A stretch of 64,000 bases of DNA from Streptomyces roseirectus. GTDB lineage: Bacteria; Actinomycetota; Actinomycetes; Streptomycetales; Streptomycetaceae. The position numbers were made by a program, and so were the translations under genes. Below, in pieces: positions 43,349 to 50,699 of this stretch. The notes below the pieces were generated by a model. It saw nothing but the letters and a program-made list of their open reading frames with translations. It had not been told where the DNA came from and did no database searches. Numbering within the stretch: the stretch's first letter is position 1; each line of letters starts with the position of its first letter. Where the stretch lies: contig NZ_CP060828.1 in assembly GCF_014489635.1 (NCBI RefSeq), forward strand, positions 8,482,001 to 8,546,000, given 5' to 3'.

Positions 43349-44131
43349 GATGGAACTTCCCTTCCTGATGGATGTGCTTGAGGGGGTGACCCCCGTAGGC
43401 CGGGGGAGCGGGCCCCCTCGGGGGGACGACTGGATCAAAGCAGTCCGGCACCGGGGCTTCCAATCAACCGCCGTCCGGTCACGGGCAGTTGAGGCCCGAG
43501 CGGCGGGAAGCGTGCAGGCGCGTCCACGTCGCGCCGCCCACTTCTTCACACGTTCCCGCTTGAAACGCGCGGCCGTTCGCACTGCGGCGCGGTGGCGAAT
43601 CCGGCACTCCGCCGTCAATCGTTTCCGGCTCCTTGCGCAGTTGTGCAGGAGGCGCGCCCGAGGTGACTCCGGTGGGCAATCGGTGTGCAGATTCCTTGGA
43701 GCGGGGGTTCGGCGCGGGATTGTCGGCGGAAAGTCACCGGCCGGTCACTGCGGGGTTCGGAAGCGTCGGCTCCCGTTGCGAGCGGCGAGATTGAGACAAC
43801 CGGAGCGCACGCCGCCGCACGTGCCGGGAACGCGCTCCGGGCCACCGTCCGCGAACGGCCCCGATGCCGTCGCCAACAGGCGTGACCAGCAAGGACGGTG
43901 GTGTGCGCGAGTGTGTCCTTAGCGGGTGAAACCGGCCTGGGGGATCTTGTCGGGTTCGGTGACGCTCAACGGCATATAGGGGGTTGGCCGATTCGCCGCT
44001 GTGTGCGAGAGAACCGGAAACGGGTTTGAACGCGGCCCGCGGACCCCGCGTACTCATGGCCACCAAGGCGCCGCTGTACGGAGCTGCCGACGAGGCAGCA
44101 CAGACCCCGTCCCCTCAGGAGGTCGACGAAG
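43349..44131. other. 783-base intergenic region between divergent peptide and protease genes
   Basis: Less G/C-rich than the genes around it and without codon bias in any frame. It must hold the promoters of the peptide-export operon (minus) and of the protease (plus). A short hairpin GGGGGT-G-ACCCCC is at 43382-43394. CATATAGG near 43974 could be a -10 element. No small gene or RNA is convincing. Confidence 0.5.
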
Positions 44132-45532
44132 TTGAGTCACAAGCGAATCCCGAAGCGCAAGGCAGCGATAGCCGTGGGCGGTGTGGCCGCGCTCGGAGCG
44201 GCCGCGCTCCTGCTGCCCAACGCGAACGCTTCGCAGGACGGTGACACGAACGCCTCCACCATCACGCCGAAGACGCTGAAGTCCTCGGGCGCCGTCTCCG
44301 ACCTCGCGGGCCGGCTCGCCGGCCTGCTCGGCGAGTCGTTCGCCGGCTCCTACTACGACACCGACGCCAGCCAGCTGGTCGTCAACGTCGCGAACGTCTC
44401 CGGCGGCAAGAGCGACATCGTCGTCCAGGCGCAGAAGGCGGGCGCGAAGGTCCGCGAGGTCGCCAACAGCGCGGCCGAGCTGGAGCAGGCCGCGCAGATG
44501 CTGAAGACCCGGGCGACCATCCCCGGCACGTCCTGGGCCGTCGACCCCAGAACGAACAAGGTCCTCGTCACCGCCGACTCGACGGTCACCGGCGCCAAGT
44601 GGGACCGGCTCGAATCGACCGTGAACGCGCTCGGCGCGGACGTCGCCACCGTCAAGAAGTCGGCCGGCACCTTCAAGACGTTCCTCTCCGGCGGCGACGC
44701 CATCTTCGGCGGCGGGGCCCGCTGCTCGGCCGGCTTCAACGTCACCGCGGGCGACGGCTCGCCCGCCTTCCTCACCGCCGGGCACTGCGGTGTCGCCGAG
44801 GAACAGTGGGCGGACGCCGCGAACGGGCAGCCGATCGCCACCGTCGACCAGGCCGTCTTCCCCGGCGAGGGTGACTTCGCGCTCGTCAAGTACGACGACG
44901 CCGCCACCGAGGCGCCGAGCGACGTCAACATCGGCGGCGGCCAGAACGTCCAGATCCTCCAGGCCGCCGACGCGACCGTGGGCACCCAGGTCTTCCGGAT
45001 GGGCTCGACGACCGGCCTCGCCGACGGCCAGATCCTCGGCCTCGACGCCACCGTCAACTACCCCGAGGGCACCGTCACCGGCCTCATCCAGACGAACGTC
45101 TGCGCCGAGCCCGGCGACAGCGGCGGCTCCCTCTTCACCCAGGACGGCAGCGCCATCGGCCTCACCTCCGGCGGCAGCGGTGACTGCAACGTCGGCGGCG
45201 AGACGTTCTTCCAGCCGGTGACGACGGCCCTCCAGGCGACGGGCGCGACCCTGGGCAACGGCGGCGCGGGCGACGCGGGCGCGGGCCAGGAGGCCGGCAA
45301 CGGTCAGGACGCGGGCAACGGCGTCGGTGACAACGGCGCGGGCGCCGGGAACGGTGCCGGTAATGAGAACGGCGTAGGCGACCAGACCGGGAACGAGGCC
45401 GGCCAGGAGGCCGGGAACGGCGCCGGCGACAAGGCCGAGGGCGGCCTCGAAGGCGTCGTGGGCGGCCTGAACCAGAACGACGGACAGGGCCGGGGCGACA
45501 AGCAGAACCAGGACAGCGGCCAGAACCACTGA
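44132..45532 (+). CDS. Streptogrisin-like secreted serine protease
   Basis: 466 residues: signal peptide (about 1-33), alpha-lytic-type pro-region (about 50-190) and S1E chymotrypsin-like domain with catalytic His218 (TAGHCG), Asp248 (GDFALVKY) and Ser330 (EPGDSGGS). A C-terminal tail of about 90 residues is rich in Gly, Asn, Asp and Glu and has no known fold. The start is TTG at 44132, nine bases after AGGAGG. The pro-region is removed by self-cleavage after export. The tail could anchor or space the enzyme at the surface (inference). Confidence 0.94.
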   Translation: MSHKRIPKRKAAIAVGGVAALGAAALLLPNANASQDGDTNASTITPKTLKSSGAVSDLAGRLAGLLGESFAGSYYDTDASQLVVNVANVSGGKSDIVVQAQKAGAKVREVANSAAELEQAAQMLKTRATIPGTSWAVDPRTNKVLVTADSTVTGAKWDRLESTVNALGADVATVKKSAGTFKTFLSGGDAIFGGGARCSAGFNVTAGDGSPAFLTAGHCGVAEEQWADAANGQPIATVDQAVFPGEGDFALVKYDDAATEAPSDVNIGGGQNVQILQAADATVGTQVFRMGSTTGLADGQILGLDATVNYPEGTVTGLIQTNVCAEPGDSGGSLFTQDGSAIGLTSGGSGDCNVGGETFFQPVTTALQATGATLGNGGAGDAGAGQEAGNGQDAGNGVGDNGAGAGNGAGNENGVGDQTGNEAGQEAGNGAGDKAEGGLEGVVGGLNQNDGQGRGDKQNQDSGQNH

Positions 45533-45549
45533 TCCGCTCCCCGTACGAC

Positions 45550-45588
45550 CGGAAGTCCGGCCCTCCTCCCCGGAGGGCCGGACTTCCG
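45550..45588 (+). terminator. Strong hairpin after the protease gene
   Basis: CGGAAGTCCGGCCCTC, 7-base loop, GAGGGCCGGACTTCCG: a perfect 16-bp stem, 18 bases after the stop codon. Confidence 0.85.
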
Positions 45589-45808
45589 CCGTTCCCCCGC
45601 CCCCTGGCTCACTTCAGCGCGCTTATACCCCCCGAACGCGTCCGTACCCGGCCGAACCGAAGCGCGCGACGGCGTCCGGGCGCCGTATGTGCGCCCCCGC
45701 GCATCGCCCTGGCCGGTTCTCCGCCCTCACAACGGGACGCGGGAGCCAAGAATGGGGCACGCATGACGACATGACCATCCGGCGGGCGGGCGAGCTGAAG
45801 GGACGGCA

Positions 45809-46417
45809 GTGATCCGGGTACTTCTGGTCCACGACGAGTGTCTGGTGCGGACGGTGCTGGCGAGATGGCTGGCGCGGGAGAGCGACCTCAAGGTCTACGA
45901 CACCTCCTGGCGCGGCGCGCTCGCCCGGGTACGCAGCGCGCGGCCCGTCGTCTGCGCGGCCGACCTCGACTGCATGGACACCTACGGCATCCCGCCGCTG
46001 GGCGAACTCTGCGCGCCGGGCGGCGACCGCCCGGTACCCCACCTGCTGGTCCTCGCCAGCGGGAACCGGCCCGGCCTGTTGAAACGGGCCCTCGAAGCGG
46101 GCGCGCTCGGCTACGTCGACAAGGCCGGGCCGCCGGAGCAGTTACTCGACGGGATCCGGACCGTCGCCCAGGGGGAACGTTTCATCAACGACTCCCTCGG
46201 GTTCGGATTCCTCAAGGCCGCGCAGATGCCCCTGACCCGGCGCGAACTGAGCGTGCTGTCGCTCGCCGCCGAAGGGGTCTCCATGGCCGAGATAGCGGGG
46301 CGGCTGCACCTCTCGCACGGCACCGTGCGCAACTACATGGCCGCGATCACGCGCAAGACGGGGGCACGCAACCGGATCGACGCGATCCGGATATCGCGGG
46401 GGCAGGGATGGTTATGA
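45809..46417 (+). CDS. amfR: AmfR/RamR-like response regulator with two TTA codons
   Basis: 202 residues, atypical receiver plus LuxR HTH. The acidic pocket is altered (LLVHDE instead of VVDDE), with candidate phosphorylation residues Asp52/Asp54 (CAADLDCMD). The HTH is MPLTRRELSVLSLAAEGVSM, AEIAGRLHLSHGTVRNYM, and the end is DAIRISRGQGWL. AmfR/RamR proteins activate the SapB-type operon, which lies right beside it. GTG start after GAAGGGA. Codon 112 (46142-46144) and the final sense codon 202 (46412-46414) are TTA, so bldA should control it. It is on the opposite strand to the operon and convergent with it. Confidence 0.87.
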   Translation: MIRVLLVHDECLVRTVLARWLARESDLKVYDTSWRGALARVRSARPVVCAADLDCMDTYGIPPLGELCAPGGDRPVPHLLVLASGNRPGLLKRALEAGALGYVDKAGPPEQLLDGIRTVAQGERFINDSLGFGFLKAAQMPLTRRELSVLSLAAEGVSMAEIAGRLHLSHGTVRNYMAAITRKTGARNRIDAIRISRGQGWL

Positions 46418-46430
46418 CGGCCCGGGACGG

Positions 46431-48368
46431 CTACCGCGCCTCCCAGCGGCCGACCAGGTCGCGGTACAGGGGCGAGGACTCCAGCAGCTCGGCGTGGGTG
46501 CCGCAAGCGGTGTTCGGGCCGTCCATCACGAGGACCAGGCCGGCCCGGCGGGCCGAGGCGATGCGGTGGGCGACGACGATCAGCGTGCCGTTCGGGCGCG
46601 CCGCGAACGCCCGCTCCGCGCGCTCCTCCGCCGCCGGATCCAGGTGGCTGGTCGCCTCGTCCAGCACGGCCAGCGGGGCGGGCGAGAGGTAGGCCCTGGT
46701 CAGGGCGATCAACTGGCGTTCACCCGCCGACAGGGCCGCCGGGTCGAGCGTCGCGTGCGGGCCGCCCAGGGTCTTCATCAGCTCCGCCGACCCCACCGCC
46801 TCGGCGCCGGCCCACAGTTCGGTCTCCGCGACGGGGTCCGCGCGCAGGTGGGTCAGGTTCTCGGCCAGGGTCCCGCTGAACACGTACGCCTCCTGCGGGA
46901 TCAGGACACGGTCGGCCCGCGCGTCCGGGGCCGGCCGCCCGCCGATCCGCACCTCGCCGCCCGTCGGCGTGAGGGTCGCCGCGACCAGCCCGGCCAGCGT
47001 CGACTTCCCGATCCCGCTCGGGCCGACGACGGTGAGGTGGGCGCCGGGCGGCAGGGACAGGGTGAGGCCGTCGACGACGGGCGTGGACGCGGGGCCGTAG
47101 GCGAAGGTCAGGCCCGTGAGGGTGAGGCCGACGCCGCGCGGGCCGTGCGGCGCGGGGTCCTGGGCGGGCAGGGCCCCGGTGTTCCTCGTCAGCCGGCGCA
47201 GGACGACCGTCAGACGCGAACCGCTCGTACCGAGACCGTGCACCAGGGCGTTCAGCGCCGGCAGCAGAGACTGCGTGACATACGCGAACGCGCCCAGCAG
47301 CGCGCCCGGGGTGACGTCGTGCGCGAGGAGCCACGGGGCCGTCAACAGCAGCAGGACGACGGGGAGTTGACCGCCGATCGCCAACGCCGCGACCCTCGTC
47401 ACGCTCCACCTCGCCAGCGCGCGCGCCGCCCTGAACTCCGCGTCGATCAACCGCGCCGTGTCCCGGCCCGTCTCCTCCTCCGCGCCGGCCGCCGCGATGT
47501 CCCTCAACCCCGGCGCCACGACCCCCAGGTGCGCGGCCAACGCCTCGTCCGCCGCCAGGTACGCCTCCTGACGCCGGGCCAGCGGGCGCAACGTCACCAC
47601 GAACAGGGCCACCCCCGCGGCCAGCGGCGGCACGACGATCACGAGGAGCGCCGGGGCCAGCGAAAAGAGTCCGACGAGGGCGCCGGCCGACGTGAACACG
47701 AACGAACGGGAGACCATGACCAGGCCGGCGAACGTATCGCGGGCGATCTCCACCTGCTGCGTCAGCCCCGAGATCGCCCCCCGCTCCCCGTCCCTGACTC
47801 CCCGCCGGACCACCCCCGTCACCAACCGATCCCGCAACGGCTCCACAAGATCGGCAACCCCTCGATAAACCCGCCCGGTCCCCACCGCCCCCACCAACAC
47901 CCCACCCCCCGCCACCCCGAGCCACCCCATCCCCACTCCGACCCTCCCCGCCAGAAACCCCTCATCCAACGCCCGCGCCAACGCATACCCGAGCAAAAAC
48001 GTCTGCCCCGCTTCGAGAAGGGACCAGAGGGTGAGCCGCAGAAGCACGAGCCGGTGAGCGAGGAGGTAACGGAGGGCGCGGGGGAGGAGGGGGGTGGGGG
48101 TGGGAGGGAGCATGGTGTGGTCGGCGGGGGCGGGGTGGGTGCGGGGTGCGGAGTGCGGGGGAGTCGGTGTGGGGTGGTCGTGCGTGTGGGGTGTGTACCG
48201 GGGCAGTGGACGCTCGCCGTCGGCCTGGGCCTCGTGCGGGGCACGCCTGCTCTCCGTGCCGGAGTCCCGGGTGGGCCCGGTGTGGTCGTCGCCCGCAGGG
48301 CGTTGCCGTTCCGTAAGTCCCTCGCCTGCGTCGAACCCGCGCGCCGGGGACGAACCGTCGCCGTTCAC
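46431..48368 (-). CDS. amfA: ABC transporter permease/ATPase, AmfA/RamB-like
   Basis: 645 residues. A Pro/Thr-rich N-terminal extension of about 90 residues precedes a six-helix membrane domain (about 95-370) and an ATPase domain (Walker A GPSGIGKST, signature LSAGERQLIALTRAYL, Walker B LAVLDEATSHLD). It is expected to pair with AmfB to export the SapB-like lanthipeptide. The GTG start overlaps the AmfB stop (GTGA). It is the last gene of the operon and ends 13 bases from the convergent regulator. Identification rests on position and fold rather than on distinctive residues. Confidence 0.87.
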   Translation of the reverse strand: MNGDGSSPARGFDAGEGLTERQRPAGDDHTGPTRDSGTESRRAPHEAQADGERPLPRYTPHTHDHPTPTPPHSAPRTHPAPADHTMLPPTPTPLLPRALRYLLAHRLVLLRLTLWSLLEAGQTFLLGYALARALDEGFLAGRVGVGMGWLGVAGGGVLVGAVGTGRVYRGVADLVEPLRDRLVTGVVRRGVRDGERGAISGLTQQVEIARDTFAGLVMVSRSFVFTSAGALVGLFSLAPALLVIVVPPLAAGVALFVVTLRPLARRQEAYLAADEALAAHLGVVAPGLRDIAAAGAEEETGRDTARLIDAEFRAARALARWSVTRVAALAIGGQLPVVLLLLTAPWLLAHDVTPGALLGAFAYVTQSLLPALNALVHGLGTSGSRLTVVLRRLTRNTGALPAQDPAPHGPRGVGLTLTGLTFAYGPASTPVVDGLTLSLPPGAHLTVVGPSGIGKSTLAGLVAATLTPTGGEVRIGGRPAPDARADRVLIPQEAYVFSGTLAENLTHLRADPVAETELWAGAEAVGSAELMKTLGGPHATLDPAALSAGERQLIALTRAYLSPAPLAVLDEATSHLDPAAEERAERAFAARPNGTLIVVAHRIASARRAGLVLVMDGPNTACGTHAELLESSPLYRDLVGRWEAR

Positions 48369-50416
48369 CGCGCCCCCTCCCCGGTCGACCCACCCGAACC
48401 GTCGGCCGCGTCAGCACCCCCGCCGAACAACCCCCGATACCCCGCCACCCCCCACAGCTCCTCATGCCGCCCCACCGCCCGCACCCTGCCCCCCTCCAGC
48501 CACACCACCACATCCGCCCGAGCCGCCGTCGCCGCCCGATGGGCCACCAGCACCCGGGTCGTCGGGTCCGCCGGGGACAGGAGGGACTCCGTGATCCGGT
48601 GTTCCGTGATCGTGTCGAGGCTGGACAGCGCGTCGTCGAGGACGAGGAGACGTGCCGGACGGGCGAAGGCGCGGGCGAGGCCGAGGCGTTGGGCTTCACC
48701 GCCGGAGTGGGGGGCGTCGGCGCAGGGGGTGTCGTAGCCGTGGGGGAGGCGGGCGATGAACTCGTGGGCGTACGCCTTGCGCGCCGCAGCCGAGGCCAGA
48801 GCAACGGTCCCGGCCAAGGCGGGGGCTTCGGCCGAAGCCGGTTCAGCGGATACCACTGCCTCGCCCGGAACAGCCGGACTTGCCGGAGCCGCCGGACCGG
48901 CTTGGGTCGCCGGATCGGCCGGGGTCGCCGGCCCGTCCGAAGCCCCCGACTGCACCTGAGCCGCCCACTTCGCCCGAGCCCCCGGCTTCGCCCAAGCCCC
49001 TGGTTCCCCCCGAACCCCCGCCCCCCTTCGCCTCTTTGTTCCACCCCGCCCCTCCGCCTCACCCCGAACGGCCGCCCCTGCCCGCTCCCCTTCCCGAGCC
49101 GCATCCCCCGACCCAGCCCAACCCCCCCTCCCCGAGCCCAGCATGATCGTGTCCGTGATCGTCGTACCCAGCAGCACCGGCCGATCGAAAGCGCAGGAGA
49201 TCGAAGCGCGCAGGTCCGTGCGGGACAACTCGTGCAGCGGGACCCCGTCCAGCAGGATCTCGCCCTCGGCAGGGTCCGCGAGGCGGGCGATCAGCGCGGC
49301 GAGGAGCGACTTGCCCGACCCGTTGCGGCCGACGACCGCGAGGGTCGTGCCGCCGGGGACGTCGAGGGAGACGTCGTCGAGGACGACGCGGTCGTCCCGC
49401 ACGCCGCACACCCCGCGCAGCTCCAGCCGGCCGGGGCCGGGAGGGAGGGGGTGGGTGCCGTAGGCGGGGGGACGTTCCGTGTGGACCTCGGCGAGGCGGC
49501 GGGCCCCCGCACGCGCGCGGACGAGCCCGGCCAGCTGGCCGGTGAGGACCCCGACGCCGGTCGCGAGGACGGCGTAACGGGAGGCGGCGAGGACGTCACC
49601 GGGGGACAGGCGATCCTGGGCCAGGAGGTACCCGGCGACGGCGACCACCCCGAGCTGGAGGAGCGGCGCCACGGCGACGGACTGCGCCGCGGCCCGCCCC
49701 TGGACGCGCCACATACGGCGCCCGGCGTCGGAGAGTTCCGGCAGCGGACGCAGAACGCGGGCAGCGTCACGCGATGCCGTACCGGCCGCCTGGATCGTCC
49801 GAACCCCGTCGACGGCCTCGGAGAGCGCGGCCGCGATCCGCCCCTGAACCTCCTGATAGCGGACGACACACGCGGACGTGTCCCGCGCGAGCACCCGCAG
49901 GAACACCGCCAGCACCGGCGCCCCCGCGAGGAACACGACGGCGAGCCAGGGATCGAGCACCCCCAGCGCCACCACGCCCCCGACGGGCCCGGCGAGCGCG
50001 GCGACCAGTGCCGCCCGTGCCGCGGGCGACGCCCCGGCCTGCGCCCCGCTCCCCACCACCCGCGCGACGAGATCCCCGGCGTCGAACCGCCCCCGGGGCC
50101 CGAGCGCGAGCACGTGCCGCACGACCCCCCGCCGCAGGAACGCGGCCGTCCGCGCGTCCACGGTCCCGGCGAGCACACTCGTGCAGCCGTCCAGCACCAC
50201 CGCCACCCCCACGACCGCGAGGCACCACCCCACCCACCGCCCGGCGGGCTCCCCGGCGAGGAGCAGGTCGAGCGCCCGCCCGAGCAGCGCCGGCAGCAGC
50301 AGCCCGCACCCCGTCGCGGCCACGCTCACCAGCAGCAGCGCGGCACACCGCCCCCCGCTGTGCCGCAGGGCGTCCCGCAGCAGCCCCCGTGTACGCGCGC
50401 CGACCGGATCAGCCAC
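48365..50416 (-). CDS. amfB: ABC transporter permease/ATPase, AmfB/RamA-like
   Basis: 683 residues. Membrane domain (about 20-300), ATPase with Walker A GRNGSGKS, signature HSGGEAQRLGLARAF and Walker B LLVLDDALSSLD. Between the Q-loop region and the signature motif, residues about 425-540 are an inserted Ala/Gly/Pro/Arg low-complexity stretch. The GTG at 50416 is chosen because GGAAGGAGG lies nine bases upstream; the ATG at 50443 is before that site. It follows the precursor gene after a hairpin and overlaps amfA by 4 bases. Confidence 0.88.
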   Translation of the reverse strand: MADPVGARTRGLLRDALRHSGGRCAALLLVSVAATGCGLLLPALLGRALDLLLAGEPAGRWVGWCLAVVGVAVVLDGCTSVLAGTVDARTAAFLRRGVVRHVLALGPRGRFDAGDLVARVVGSGAQAGASPAARAALVAALAGPVGGVVALGVLDPWLAVVFLAGAPVLAVFLRVLARDTSACVVRYQEVQGRIAAALSEAVDGVRTIQAAGTASRDAARVLRPLPELSDAGRRMWRVQGRAAAQSVAVAPLLQLGVVAVAGYLLAQDRLSPGDVLAASRYAVLATGVGVLTGQLAGLVRARAGARRLAEVHTERPPAYGTHPLPPGPGRLELRGVCGVRDDRVVLDDVSLDVPGGTTLAVVGRNGSGKSLLAALIARLADPAEGEILLDGVPLHELSRTDLRASISCAFDRPVLLGTTITDTIMLGSGRGGWAGSGDAAREGERAGAAVRGEAEGRGGTKRRRGAGVRGEPGAWAKPGARAKWAAQVQSGASDGPATPADPATQAGPAAPASPAVPGEAVVSAEPASAEAPALAGTVALASAAARKAYAHEFIARLPHGYDTPCADAPHSGGEAQRLGLARAFARPARLLVLDDALSSLDTITEHRITESLLSPADPTTRVLVAHRAATAARADVVVWLEGGRVRAVGRHEELWGVAGYRGLFGGGADAADGSGGSTGEGAR

Positions 50417-50465
50417 CCGGCACCCCTCCTTCCCCGGACGCATGACCCTGGACGCACGACCCAGA

Positions 50466-50490
50466 GGGCCGTCCCGTACGGGAACGGCCC
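50466..50490 (-). terminator. Hairpin between amfS-like and amfB-like genes
   Basis: GGGCCGT and ACGGCCC enclose the palindrome CCCGTACGGG. It lies 46 bases after the precursor stop and about 50 before the amfB start. As at 43090-43122, it may limit read-through into the transporter genes. Confidence 0.6.
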
Positions 50491-50535
50491 CCAGGGCTTC
50501 GCGCTAGAGACGACAGATCGATGCCGTCACTCTCG

Positions 50536-50646
50536 TCAGAGACAGAGCAGAACGCTCGCGGCGCTGATGCAGGACAGGAGGCTCAGGGTGCTCTGACCGC
50601 CCGTGTACTCCTCGGACTCCATCGTCTGCAGGTCGAGCAGGGCCAT
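50536..50646 (-). CDS. amfS: SapB-like class III lanthipeptide precursor
   Basis: 36 residues. The leader has the conserved LLDLQ motif recognised by LanKC enzymes (compare LFDLQ in RamS). The core carries two copies of the Ser-X2-Ser-X3-Cys motif, STLSLLSC and SAASVLLC, separated by one Ile and ending in Leu. These predict two lanthionine or labionin rings made of very hydrophobic residues. SapB-type peptides are surfactants that let aerial hyphae leave the medium. AAAGGAG lies 8 bases before the ATG. It is 53 bases after the LanKC stop. Confidence 0.95.
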   Translation of the reverse strand: MALLDLQTMESEEYTGGQSTLSLLSCISAASVLLCL

Positions 50647-50699
50647 GGTGGGCTCCTTTCGGGTAGTCCCGTCGATTCCCGTGGGGACGGGGGTGTGGT

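Noticed and set aside
43734..44066. 110-codon minus-strand open frame in the peptide/protease intergenic region
   Set aside because: Codon usage is unlike neighbouring genes and no motif or start signal supports it.
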